A DNA stretch of 64,000 bases from Rhizobium leguminosarum (GTDB lineage: Bacteria; Pseudomonadota; Alphaproteobacteria; Rhizobiales; Rhizobiaceae). The notes beneath the pieces were generated by a model. That model made no database searches, was not told the origin of the DNA, and worked only from the letters and a program-made list of their open reading frames with translations. The stretch covers positions 992,001 to 1,056,000 of the forward strand of contig NZ_CP025012.1 of NCBI RefSeq assembly GCF_002953715.1. Reading direction: 5' to 3'. A program made the translations under genes and the position numbers. Every line of letters begins with the position of its first letter. Within the stretch, counting starts at the first letter, position 1. Below are positions 38,190 to 48,328 of the stretch, one piece after another.

Positions 38190-38265
38190 GAAATGCTCTA
38201 TCTTATTGTTTTTGCGCTATCCGGAGGCAAAACCGCTGCGCACTTTTGCTGGAACTGCTCTAGCC
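38190..38265. repeat. Dispersed palindromic repeat, copy C
   Basis: GGAAATGCTCTATC, then TCCGGAGGCAAAACCGCTGC, then GCACTTTTGCTGGAACTGCT. It is the inverted counterpart of the element at 16948-17012 and overlaps the end of the next gene. Confidence 0.8.
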
Positions 38266-38556
38266 GACAGCGCGTCTTTCGCGGGGCAATCCCTGTATCG
38301 CATATCGGTTAAAGACGGGGGTTACCGGTTTCGGCGGCGTCTTCAGCTTGCCGAAATGGTGTTCGAGCGCTTGTGAGAGCATGGCCGGCGAGGTGACGCC
38401 CTCTTCGAACAGCCTGATCAACAGTATGGCCGCGACGTTGAAGACACGTTCGTTGCCGATCAGGATTTTGGCGTCGTAGCCGGCGTCGTCGAGCACGCCC
38501 TGCAGCATGTCGAGATCGGACGAAGTCAGATGCGGCTTTTCGAAAGTGGAAGACAT
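38260..38556 (-). CDS. Small helical protein, unknown
   Basis: This 98-residue protein starts MSSTFEKPHLTSSDLDMLQGVLDDAG with GGAGG before the ATG. The first 70 residues resemble the protein at 28835-29041: SDLDML..VLD, AAILLIRLFEEGVTSPAMLSQALEHHFG. It has a Pro-rich and basic C-terminal tail (LKTPPKPVTPVFNRYAIQGLPRERR) which the other lacks. Part of a small paralogous family in this genome; function unknown. Confidence 0.65.
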   Translation of the reverse strand: MSSTFEKPHLTSSDLDMLQGVLDDAGYDAKILIGNERVFNVAAILLIRLFEEGVTSPAMLSQALEHHFGKLKTPPKPVTPVFNRYAIQGLPRERRAVG

Positions 38557-38733
38557 CGGTCCTCCTTTCATCGGGGCAAGGGTATAAAAACCCTCAGTCG
38601 GCAGCGCCCGTACACTGGCTGCCGAAGTTGCGACCATGCGCCTTTCACCCAGGCAACGCAACGGGATTCTTGCAGCAGATATCGCTGCGGTTCATGAGCA
38701 GCCCGCACCGGTCAGGGTGCGGGCCGAAGACGG

Positions 38734-40134
38734 TCATTCCGCCGCCTGATAGATGGGCCTCCGGGCGGCCGATGTCCGCGGACCGGCGGCTGCAAGCAGG
38801 GTGATCGCCACCGCAAGCAGCGCCACGAAGGCGATGCCGGCGACATAGGGGTCCCAGCCGAAATGCGGTGCGGCGCCGAAGACTGCCGAGGCGGCCGCCA
38901 GCACGATGCCACCACCGATCTGGAAGGAGGCGAAAAGCAGTCCGGAGGCGAGCCCTGACTTGTCGTCCTCCACGTCGGAAAGAGCCGCGACCTGCACCGA
39001 GGGGTAGGTCATGGCATAGCCGAGGCCGAGCGGGATCTGCGAAAACAGCACGAGCAGGATCGGGTCGACATGTCCGAGTGCGGTCACCCAGAAGATATAG
39101 CTGAACGCCTGCAGGCCGACACCCGCCGTCATCAGCCCGGTGGCGCCGCGATTTTGCGCGAGCGTCGCAAAACGTGGCGCCAGGAACATCACGAAGACGC
39201 CGCCGAGCGCAAAGCAGAAGCCGGTCGTGAAGGCCGACCAGCCGATGACGTTCTGATAATAGAGCGTCGCCAGGAACTGGAAGCCGACATAGGCGCCCTG
39301 GAAGAGGGCGGCGATCGCATTGGCATGCCGGAGCTTGGCCCGGCGGAACATGCCGAGCGGTACCATCGGGTCGGCATGCCGCGCTTCGACCACGAGGAAG
39401 AGCAGTATCAGCACCAGCGATGCCAGCAGCGAACCCCAGGTCGGGAAGGCCTGCCAGCCGGCGGCTGCGGCATTGGTGATGCCGAAGACGAAGAGCAGCA
39501 GCCCTGGCGTGATCGTCAGCGCGCCGGCCCAGTCGAAGCTCGGCCGCGGTCCCGTCCTTTTGGGGTCGGCCGGCAGCGCCAGCGGTGCCAGAAAGAGCGT
39601 CAGGATGGCGACGGGCGCGCCCATGACAAGCGTCGCCCGCCAGCTGAAGATCGTCGCGGCACCGCCGAGCACCATGCCGAGCACGAAGCCGGTGGCGCCG
39701 GTCGAGGCGAAGACCCCAAGCGCCTTTGCCCGTGCGCTTCCCTCGCCGAAGACGGAGAGCAGCAGCGCAAGGGCTGCAGGCGCGGTGAAGGCGGCCGCAA
39801 TGCCCTTGATCAAACGGGCGGCGATCAGCGTCGGCCCGCTATCGACGAAGCCGCCGGCGATGCTGGCGCCGGCAAAGATCGCCAGCGACCAGAGGAAGAC
39901 GCGGCGATGGCCGAAGACGTCGGCGACGCGGCCGCCGAGCAGTAGGAAGCCGCCATAACCGAGCACATAGGCGCTGACGGCCCATTGCAGCGATGTCGCC
40001 TCCATGCCGAGTTCGGCCTGGATGGCAGGCAAGGCAACGCCGATGGTGGAGACGTCCATGGCGTCGAGGAAATTGGCGGTGCAGAGCAGCAGCAATGCCA
40101 GCCCCGCCCCGCTTCGCGATTTGGAAAGAGTCAT
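38734..40134 (-). CDS. MFS transporter, DHA2 (EmrB/QacA) type
   Basis: This 466-residue permease has about 13-14 hydrophobic segments. Family motifs are LDAMDVSTIGVALPAIQAELG in the first helix region (motif D1 like) and GGRVADVFGHRRVFLW (motif A). It probably exports drugs or toxic compounds by proton antiport. It is divergent from a LysR regulator 123 bases away, which likely controls it. Confidence 0.87.
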   Translation of the reverse strand: MTLSKSRSGAGLALLLLCTANFLDAMDVSTIGVALPAIQAELGMEATSLQWAVSAYVLGYGGFLLLGGRVADVFGHRRVFLWSLAIFAGASIAGGFVDSGPTLIAARLIKGIAAAFTAPAALALLLSVFGEGSARAKALGVFASTGATGFVLGMVLGGAATIFSWRATLVMGAPVAILTLFLAPLALPADPKRTGPRPSFDWAGALTITPGLLLFVFGITNAAAAGWQAFPTWGSLLASLVLILLFLVVEARHADPMVPLGMFRRAKLRHANAIAALFQGAYVGFQFLATLYYQNVIGWSAFTTGFCFALGGVFVMFLAPRFATLAQNRGATGLMTAGVGLQAFSYIFWVTALGHVDPILLVLFSQIPLGLGYAMTYPSVQVAALSDVEDDKSGLASGLLFASFQIGGGIVLAAASAVFGAAPHFGWDPYVAGIAFVALLAVAITLLAAAGPRTSAARRPIYQAAE

Positions 40135-40216
40135 CGAAATCGTTCCTTCTTTGCTGCCGCCTCATCGGGGGAGGTTGCCGGGCGGCAGGGAACGAGAAAA
40201 TGTACAGCTTCCTTTC

Positions 40217-40233
40217 CTATTGCAAATTGATAG
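40217..40233. promoter_or_regulatory. LysR-type site candidate (MFS/LysR)
   Basis: CTAT-N9-ATAG with the T-N11-A pattern, in the divergent promoter region, 25 bases before the LysR start. Confidence 0.35.
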
Positions 40234-40257
40234 TAGCCATGCCAGGTATTACTGACG

Positions 40258-41220
40258 ATGATGAATGATGCCACGCTTCGCAAGATCGACCTCAATCTCC
40301 TGCTGGCCTTTTCGGTGCTGATGCAGGAGCGCAATGTCAGTCGCGCCGCCGAGCGCCTGCTGCTCGGCCAGCCGGGCCTGTCGGCTGCTTTGCGGCGCCT
40401 GCGCGAAGCGCTGGACGACGAGTTGTTCGTGCGTGTCGGCCGCGGCCTGCAGCCAACGCCGCGCGCCCTTTCCATCGCCCCGGCGATCGAGGATGCCCTG
40501 TCGGGCATCGAGCGTGCCATCCGCCCGCAGGCCGAATTCGACCCGGCAAGCTGGCAGGGCGAGTTCCGCATCGGCATGTGTGACAATCTTGAATCGGCCT
40601 TCTTCGGCCCGCTTGCCGCCCGTCTTCTCCAGCTTTCACCCGGCGCCCGGCTGATCGGCATCGCTTCCGAAAAGCGCGATGCCGCACGCCGGCTGGATGA
40701 AGGCGTCTTCGATTTCAGCGTCGCGATGCACGACGAGCCCGCCTCCTGGCACATTCGCGCGCCGCTGTTCGACCAAGTCTCGATCTGCATCTACGATGAG
40801 GCTCAGCTCGGGCTGAAGGCGCCGTTGAGCCTCAAGGATTTCGCCAATGTCGCGCATGTCACCGTCTCGTTCGAAGGCAACACCTCGACCGGTATCGACA
40901 TGGCGCTGAACCGCACCGGCGATGTGAGACAGGTGGTGGCGACCGTGCCGCGCTTTTCCGCTCTGCCGATGGTGCTGAAGGCGATGCCCGCCATTGCCAT
41001 CGTGCCGGAATCGATCGGTCGCTGCATGGCGCAGTTACATGGGTTGATGCTTTGCGAGCCGCCGCTTTCGCTGCCGGCCGATCCCGTGACGATGCTTTAT
41101 CGCCGAGTCGACCAGGCGGACGGCCGGGCGCGCTGGTTCCGTCGCCTGTTCATCGATGTAGCCAATAAAGCGCTTGAAGCTTCCGGTTGCTGCGTATCCA
41201 TTCCGAGAGCCGCTGCCTGA
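40258..41220 (+). CDS. LysR family transcriptional regulator
   Basis: This 320-residue protein has an N-terminal winged helix (LRKIDLNLLLAFSVLMQERNVSRAAERLLLGQPGLSAALRRLR) and a periplasmic-binding-like sensor with EFRIGMCDNLESAFFGPLAARLL. The subgroup resembles NodD/SyrM-type LTTRs by its opening (KIDLNLL), but the gene context is an efflux pump. Likely activates the divergent MFS gene in response to an aromatic compound; ligand unknown. Confidence 0.85.
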   Translation: MMNDATLRKIDLNLLLAFSVLMQERNVSRAAERLLLGQPGLSAALRRLREALDDELFVRVGRGLQPTPRALSIAPAIEDALSGIERAIRPQAEFDPASWQGEFRIGMCDNLESAFFGPLAARLLQLSPGARLIGIASEKRDAARRLDEGVFDFSVAMHDEPASWHIRAPLFDQVSICIYDEAQLGLKAPLSLKDFANVAHVTVSFEGNTSTGIDMALNRTGDVRQVVATVPRFSALPMVLKAMPAIAIVPESIGRCMAQLHGLMLCEPPLSLPADPVTMLYRRVDQADGRARWFRRLFIDVANKALEASGCCVSIPRAAA

Positions 41221-41227
41221 CGGTCCG

Positions 41228-41608
41228 TTACAACTCGCCTTTGTGGAAATAAGCTTCGAGGCGATAGCCGTCCGGGTCGATGATGAAGGCGGCGTAATAG
41301 AAGCGCCCGTAATCCGGCCGGATACCCGGTTCACCATTATCCGTGCCGCCGGATGCAACGGCCGCCGCGTGAAAGGCATCGACCGCGGCCTCGTTCGGCG
41401 CGACGAAGCAGAAATGCAGTCCGGATCGCATGTCGGCAACAACAGGCTGTTCGACCTGCATTACCCAAAGGCCGACCCCTTCCGGGCCGTAGCCGATCAT
41501 GTTGTCGGAATTGGACAGACGCTCATATCCGAGCGGCGCCAGCGCCGCATCGTAGAAACGGCGGGCTCTTTCGAGGTCTTTTACGCCGATGGAAATGTGA
41601 TCGAACAT
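41228..41608 (-). CDS. VOC family (glyoxalase-like) protein
   Basis: This 126-residue single-domain protein opens MFDHISIGVKDLERARRFYDAALAPLGY and ends YAAFIIDPDGYRLEAYFHKG. His near the N-terminus and the Glu in RLEAYF are the metal ligands of the fold. Members include glyoxalases and resistance proteins; this subtype is common in rhizobia and uncharacterised. Converges with the LysR gene. Confidence 0.85.
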   Translation of the reverse strand: MFDHISIGVKDLERARRFYDAALAPLGYERLSNSDNMIGYGPEGVGLWVMQVEQPVVADMRSGLHFCFVAPNEAAVDAFHAAAVASGGTDNGEPGIRPDYGRFYYAAFIIDPDGYRLEAYFHKGEL

Positions 41609-41799
41609 TGGACTGCCAACTCCCTCTCTTCCGCTAACCCCGAAGGATTGCCCACACCCAAGATGGCTCGACGCCAACATCTTTCAACCGCTGTTCTAAA
41701 GCATGTCGTGCAAAAATGTGTGGGACAGGCAGTCCTGCGACTGCAGTCGCCTGTGGCAAAGCTGAGGCCGGGCATTGCCGCATCCGCCCAGATCTCGTT

Positions 41800-42642
41800 C
41801 TAAACAGCGCCCTCAGCGACACTTTGCATCTGCTGCAGGTTCGTCACCTCATAGGTCCAGACTCGAAACGCCTTCAGCACATGCGGTCCGAAGGAATTGA
41901 TGAGCGGTATGTCGGCGGCGTCGCGCCCGCGTGCGACGATGATACGACCGATCCGCGGCGTGTTGTTGCGCGGATCGAATGCATGCCATGCACCGTCAAG
42001 GAAGACCTCGATCCAGGCGCTGAAGTCCATCGGATCGACGACGGGAATACCGATGTCGCCGAGATGGCCATTGATATATCGGGCAGGAATGTTGAGGCAA
42101 CGGCATAACGCCACCGCGAGATGCGCAAAGTCGCGACAGACGCCGACGCGTTCGTGGAACGCCTCGAAGGCTGTCCGCGTCGATCGCGCCTGCATGTAGT
42201 CGAATTGGATATGGCCGTGAACGAAGTCGCAGATCGCCTGAACGCGGCCCCAGCCGGGTGAGACGGTGCCGAACATATCCCAGGCAATCTGGCTGAGACG
42301 ATCCGTCTCGCAATAGCGGCTGCCCATCAGGTAGACGAGGCAATCATCCGGCAACTCTGAAACCGGGAGTTCCCTGGCGCCTGGCAGCGACCTGTCCGGT
42401 TTGCCGTCGTCTTCGATCGTCGCATCGCCCCATATGGTCAGATCGCCCGCTGGTGCAACCAGCCGAAGACAGCGGTTGCCGAAGAGGTCGCGATAAGTCG
42501 AAGTGGGAACATCGGGCGTGGTGAATACCGTTTCCGGAATTCTGATATCGGCCGCACGATCCTCATGCACCGACAACAGACATACCAATGCGGTCGGCTG
42601 TGGGCAGGTCAGCGTGATTTCATAGCCATAACGGATCAACAT
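41800..42642 (-). CDS. Transglutaminase-like family protein
   Basis: This 280-residue protein has an N-terminal beta domain with a transglutaminase core. C169 in ERVGVCRDFAHLAVAL is the nucleophile and D223 in WHAFDPRNN the acid. At the His position of the usual DFHAW motif it has DFSAWIEVFL (S208), so the His may be supplied elsewhere (H220) or catalysis altered. Cytosolic, no signal. The family is thought to be protease- or amidase-like. It lies at the end of a minus-strand cluster, 27 bases after the DUF1488 gene. Confidence 0.78.
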   Translation of the reverse strand: MLIRYGYEITLTCPQPTALVCLLSVHEDRAADIRIPETVFTTPDVPTSTYRDLFGNRCLRLVAPAGDLTIWGDATIEDDGKPDRSLPGARELPVSELPDDCLVYLMGSRYCETDRLSQIAWDMFGTVSPGWGRVQAICDFVHGHIQFDYMQARSTRTAFEAFHERVGVCRDFAHLAVALCRCLNIPARYINGHLGDIGIPVVDPMDFSAWIEVFLDGAWHAFDPRNNTPRIGRIIVARGRDAADIPLINSFGPHVLKAFRVWTYEVTNLQQMQSVAEGAV

Positions 42643-42669
42643 GGAGCGTTCTCGCGCGTCCGGATCCGT

Positions 42670-42945
42670 CTAGCGGAAGTCCGCCGCAGTTAGAGTATAG
42701 AAGGCGCGGCGGCGGTAGGAATAGGCTTTGTGCGCCACGTCCTGAATGGAGTTGCGCAGGGCGTCGAAAGACAAAAGCCATTTCGTTTCCGAAGGCTCGG
42801 TTCTTTGCAATGCGGCGTCGGATTTCGCCAGCGCGCCAACCTCGATGAAGAACAACACCTGGAACATGCCGTCATGGCCGACGAAGCGCACAGCATTTCT
42901 CGCCGCATCGAAGCTACGGCTTTGGTTTAGAAAAGCTAGCGCCAT
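42670..42945 (-). CDS. DUF1488 family protein
   Basis: This 91-residue protein starts MALAFLNQSRSFDAARNAVRFVGHDGMFQVLFFIEVGAL and ends YSYRRRAFYTLTAADF. This is the small DUF1488 family of proteobacteria, of unknown function. Its first ten bases overlap the end of the preceding gene, the last of three overlapping ORFs. The transglutaminase-like gene follows. Confidence 0.75.
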   Translation of the reverse strand: MALAFLNQSRSFDAARNAVRFVGHDGMFQVLFFIEVGALAKSDAALQRTEPSETKWLLSFDALRNSIQDVAHKAYSYRRRAFYTLTAADFR

Positions 42946-43253
42946 GGTTGGACCGGCGGGCTCTTGCGAGCGCTCCGAGTGGCGCCCGACAGCCTCAGCC
43001 ATTCCTTCCGGTATCCTAAGTTCAGGAGATTGAAGGACATCATGTCTTTCCCGGCCTCCGAACGGCTCTTACCGATCATGGCATGGTCGGCGTGCACGGG
43101 AAGGCTTGCAGAAACACGATAGACGGTCCACGAACGGGCGGCTTCGATCCGGCGGTCGTGTTCGATCTCCATGGAGTAGCGACCGGGCGCTTCCCATGTG
43201 TGGACGGCAAAGGCATTCCGTCTTCGTTCGGCTTCGTCTCCGTGGCTGTTCAC
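42936..43253 (-). CDS. Hypothetical protein, cassette gene 3
   Basis: This 105-residue protein begins at a GTG that overlaps the stop of cassette gene 2 (GTGA). The most ordered-looking part is APGRYSMEIEHDRRIEAARSWTVYRVSASLPV, probably beta-rich, followed by HADHAMIGKSRSEAGKDMM and a basic tail. I recognise no family. The opening MNSHGDEAERRRNAF is charged. Confidence 0.55.
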   Translation of the reverse strand: MNSHGDEAERRRNAFAVHTWEAPGRYSMEIEHDRRIEAARSWTVYRVSASLPVHADHAMIGKSRSEAGKDMMSFNLLNLGYRKEWLRLSGATRSARKSPPVQPWR

Positions 43254-43585
43254 GATGTCAACCTTTCGTCATTCGGGCCGCGGCCTTGGCCAAACGTCCT
43301 CTCGATCAGTGTTGCGCCGCTGCCGGCGGGCGATAGGTTTACCAGTTCCAGGCTATCTTCCGTCGCGACCCGCTCATGGCGTTCATCGTCACTGCGGATG
43401 CGGTATTGCAGCACATTTCCTCTCAGAGGCAGTGTGGCGGTAATGCGGTATGTGTCGGGAAGCTTGGAAGGAACGACCAGGAACCCATCCTTCACCCGGA
43501 CAGTCTGCCCCACTTTGAAGATATGTGTTGCTGCCTCGCGCCGGACTGAGCGTCCATTGCGTTGCGGGATGCGCGTAGCGGTCAT
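43250..43585 (-). CDS. Hypothetical protein, cassette gene 2
   Basis: This 111-residue protein has an Arg-rich start (TATRIPQRNGRSVRRE) then a beta-rich SH3-like pattern: FKVGQTVRVKDGFLVV, DTYRITATLP, LQYRIRSDDERHERVATEDSLELV. The FKVGQxVR and YRIRS phrases are typical of small SH3/KOW-like barrels. Its ATG overlaps the stop of gene 1 (ATGA) and its stop overlaps the GTG of gene 3. Confidence 0.58.
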   Translation of the reverse strand: MTATRIPQRNGRSVRREAATHIFKVGQTVRVKDGFLVVPSKLPDTYRITATLPLRGNVLQYRIRSDDERHERVATEDSLELVNLSPAGSGATLIERTFGQGRGPNDERLTS

Positions 43586-43845
43586 GACGGTTTGTGGTCC
43601 TTTTCGAGCACGGTTTCGAGATCTGACAGGTGGATAGGCATCATCTGCTGCGTCGAACTCTGCGCGGCGATCGCCGGTAGGTGGATGAAGGCGCCGACCC
43701 GTCGCCAGGCCAGTCTGGAAACGCTTTCGATCAATTCCTCGTCATAATCGACACGGTATTCTCCTGCTGGCTGCGCCCCGTCGAAACCGGGCAGGCGGAA
43801 TGGGGATGAAAAGCGGACGACTGTTTGTGTGGTGCGACTTGTCAC
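43582..43845 (-). CDS. Hypothetical protein, cassette gene 1
   Basis: From GTG 43845 the product has 87 residues: VTSRTTQTVVRFSSPFRLPGFDGAQPAGEYRVDYDEELIE, then RLAWRRVGAFIHLPAI and a polar end with LSDLETVLEKDHKPS. The segment RLPGFDGAQPAGEYRV looks like a short beta-hairpin; I recognise no family. It is the first gene of an overlapping cluster of four. Confidence 0.55.
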   Translation of the reverse strand: MTSRTTQTVVRFSSPFRLPGFDGAQPAGEYRVDYDEELIESVSRLAWRRVGAFIHLPAIAAQSSTQQMMPIHLSDLETVLEKDHKPS

Positions 43846-44276
43846 GGCTGAGGCCTCCGCAGGAATACACCGATGCGTTTCCTGTATCGTTGAGATCCGA
43901 ACCGGACGAACTCGAGGCTGCCGGTACATCCGCGGTCAGCGCCAAGCTCATTCCGGATCGGAACAGGCGAACTCAACGCCGGAACGACGTCATGGATCGC
44001 TGTCGAGAATTCAGTGGTGATGGCGGGTCGTAGGTCTCTGACACCGCGAAGCCAAGTCGGCTAAATCGACGAGACCTATCATTGCGCCTCGATTGAGCTT
44101 AAATCAAGATAAATTCTGATTTATCTATGAAAAACGCCAAATTAACTCTTCGTTTACGAAAATAAAATGGAGCGCAATGGCGTAAAAAATTCTATTTATT
44201 TCCTGATTATTACAAAATATCCGGTCGGATTGATTTCCTGAATATCTAAAAAAACTTCCTCCGCGAATAATATTTC
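43846..44276. promoter_or_regulatory. AT-rich divergent promoter region before groESL
   Basis: About 430 bases between the small-gene cassette (minus) and groES (plus). 44095-44275 is strongly AT-rich. It holds a perfect inverted repeat AGATAAAT-TCTG-ATTTATCT at 44107-44126. I see no gene in it. Confidence 0.5.
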
Positions 44277-44303
44277 TTGGCACTCCTATCAATCGAGTGC
44301 CAC
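44277..44303 (+). promoter_or_regulatory. CIRCE element (HrcA operator)
   Basis: TTGGCACTC-N9-GAGTGCCAC matches the CIRCE consensus TTAGCACTC-N9-GAGTGCTAA closely, 55 bases upstream of groES. HrcA binds such sites and represses chaperone genes until heat stress. Confidence 0.9.
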
Positions 44304-44357
44304 GAGTGCTATTTATGAGTTGCAGCCGCCATACGCGCCGGCAGCAGAAAGACCTCT

Positions 44358-46359
<2,002 letters not shown>

Positions 46360-46425
46360 GAACAGCTTGAACCGTTCCGGCGTCGCCGGACGGCGCAACC
46401 CGAACAATAGACAGGGAGAATTCCA

Positions 46426-46818
46426 ATGTCCGTGCAGAGCAGCAGCAAGACATCGATCACCCAGCGTTTCGACAGTTACCAGCCATCCAAGACGCTTCTC
46501 GTCTGGGCTTGCGTCGTCACGGCGATCGCCACGATGATTATCGGCTTCAGCTGGGGAGGTTGGGTAACAGGCGGCACGTCAACCAAAGCGGCAGTCGCCG
46601 CCGGCGACGTTGCCCGCGGAGAGCTGGCGTCTGCCATTTGCGTCGAGCGGTTCAATGCGGCGCCGGATGCGAGCGCTAAACTGATCGAGTTCAAGGCGAT
46701 TACCGAAGGCTACAAGCAGCGTCAGTTCGTCGAGGCCGGCGGTTGGGCGACCATGCCTGGGCAGACCTCACCCGACAGCCGAAGTGTCCAGGCCTGCGCC
46801 ACCGCGCTTGCCGTCTGA
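46426..46818 (+). CDS. Membrane protein, unknown
   Basis: This 130-residue protein has one helix near the N-terminus (SKTLLVWACVVTAIATMIIGFSWGGWV). A soluble part follows with VARGELASAICVERFNAAPDASAKL, a Cys that may pair with the C-terminal one (VQACATALAV), and a Trp-rich segment. Rhizobial homologues are of unknown function. It lies 66 bases after groEL with AGGGAGAA before the ATG, and may read through from groESL. Confidence 0.62.
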   Translation: MSVQSSSKTSITQRFDSYQPSKTLLVWACVVTAIATMIIGFSWGGWVTGGTSTKAAVAAGDVARGELASAICVERFNAAPDASAKLIEFKAITEGYKQRQFVEAGGWATMPGQTSPDSRSVQACATALAV

Positions 46819-46831
46819 CAGCATTTTCTAG

Positions 46832-46858
46832 AGCGCTCCGATATGTGTGCGGAGCGCT
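46832..46858 (+). terminator. Hairpin between two small genes
   Basis: AGCGCTCCG and CGGAGCGCT are perfect 9-bp arms with a 9-base loop. The following CTTCCACTCTC is pyrimidine-rich but not a T-run, so it may only attenuate transcription. Confidence 0.5.
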
Positions 46859-46884
46859 TCCACTCTCAAAGCAGGAAATGACCA

Positions 46885-47055
46885 ATGATCCGTTTTGTGA
46901 AAAAGAGCGACCCGCAGCCACCCGCAGACGATGCCGGCGACAACCGCTTCCAGAAAATCCGAGAAGCAGCTGCCGACGAGCATAAGAAAGCCGCCAACGA
47001 CAGCACGCGTCGCCGCCCGCCGCAGGCAACGGAAGATGACGACCCGCTTATCTGA
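46885..47055 (+). CDS. Small charged protein, unknown
   Basis: A 56-residue ORF starts MIRFVKKSDPQPPADDAGDN and ends RRPPQATEDDDPLI. AGGAAA lies seven bases before the ATG. The chain is highly charged, with a helical middle (RFQKIREAAADEHKKAA) and acidic tail, and is probably disordered. I recognise no family. Last gene in the group downstream of groESL. Confidence 0.6.
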   Translation: MIRFVKKSDPQPPADDAGDNRFQKIREAAADEHKKAANDSTRRRPPQATEDDDPLI

Positions 47056-47154
47056 GTGTGGACTGATGTCCTAGAACATGCCTGCAGCGCAACAAGTGCG
47101 AAGCCGGCATAGGGTGCGATTTGAGGAAAGGGCCGCACCGGGGCTCTTGAAGAC

Positions 47155-48321
47155 CTAGCGATAATCCAGCCAGACCCCGCCGGCATCGGCGGACCGCACG
47201 CAGTTTTCTACCCAGCGCACTCCTTCCAGTCCGGCATCGACATCGGGAAAGACCAGCTCTTCGATCCCCGCAGGAGCGAGGCCGCGCTCTCTGTTGATGG
47301 CAAAGCCGAAGCGGCGATAGAGGTTCGCCCAGGCTTCGAAGAGACCTTCCGGGTGACCGCCGCCGATCCGGTCGTCGATCCTGGCCTCGGGATAGAGATA
47401 GTCCATGCCGCGCTCGAGAATGCGGGCAGGTTCGCCCTGGATCTCGTAAGACAGCTGGTTCGGCCGCTCGTCCCACCACTCGATGCTGGCCTTCGAGCCG
47501 ACGATGCGGATCTTCTGACCGTGCATGGAGCCGGCGTTGACGGCGCTCGACCAAATGGTGGCGACCGCGCCATTGTCATATTCCATCAGGGTCACCGCAT
47601 TGTCCTCGAGCGGCGCGCGGCTTTTGACGAAGCTCTGGCGGGTGCAGAGCAGACGCCTGATCGTCAGGTGCGGCAGGATGACCTTGGCGATATAAAGCGG
47701 GTGGGTCCCGACATCGCCGAGCACATAGCTGGGGCCCGCGAATTTCGGATCGACGCGCCAGCGCGTCGAGGGGTTCTGCTCCTCCACCGCAGCGCTATGG
47801 AAGCCATGGGCGAATTGCAGGTTGACGATGCGGATCTCGCCGAGATCGCCATTCCTGACCATGGCGCGCGCCTGCTCGATCATCTGATGGCCGGCATAGC
47901 CATAGGTCACGCCGACGATCCGGCCGCGCGCCTGGGACAGCGTCTTCAACTCCTCAGCCTCGGCGGTCGTGAAGCAGAGCGGCTTTTCGCAGATCACATG
48001 CAGATCATGTTCGAGTGCTGCCTTGCAGATCGCAAAATGGGTGTTGTTGGGTGTTGCGATCGACACGGCTTCGATGCCGTCGGCCCGCCCGGCCTCAGTC
48101 GCAAACATCGTCGCATAGTCCCGGTAGCTCCTGGCTTCGTCGAGCCCGAGATCGAGGCCGAAGGCGCGGCCGCGTTCGGGATCGACATCGAAGGCACCCG
48201 CCGCAAGGGCAAAGACGTCGTCGCGATGCGCTGCCGAGCGATGAATATAGCCGATCTGGCTGCCTTTGCCGCCGCCGACCATGCCCCAACGGATCGGCTT
48301 TTGCCTGTTATTCGTCATCAT
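47155..48321 (-). CDS. Gfo/Idh/MocA family oxidoreductase
   Basis: This 388-residue NAD(P)-dependent dehydrogenase has the GxGxxG-type loop WGMVGGGKGSQIGYIH and the EKP motif (HVICEKPLCFT), followed by the beta-sheet substrate domain with DVGTHPLYIA. The GTH-His motif is the typical acid/base residue. Its substrate is a sugar or inositol. It is the last gene of a three-gene operon with two isomerase/epimerase genes. Such trios catabolise polyols or keto-sugars. Confidence 0.88.
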   Translation of the reverse strand: MMTNNRQKPIRWGMVGGGKGSQIGYIHRSAAHRDDVFALAAGAFDVDPERGRAFGLDLGLDEARSYRDYATMFATEAGRADGIEAVSIATPNNTHFAICKAALEHDLHVICEKPLCFTTAEAEELKTLSQARGRIVGVTYGYAGHQMIEQARAMVRNGDLGEIRIVNLQFAHGFHSAAVEEQNPSTRWRVDPKFAGPSYVLGDVGTHPLYIAKVILPHLTIRRLLCTRQSFVKSRAPLEDNAVTLMEYDNGAVATIWSSAVNAGSMHGQKIRIVGSKASIEWWDERPNQLSYEIQGEPARILERGMDYLYPEARIDDRIGGGHPEGLFEAWANLYRRFGFAINRERGLAPAGIEELVFPDVDAGLEGVRWVENCVRSADAGGVWLDYR

Positions 48322-48328
48322 CTTTTCC

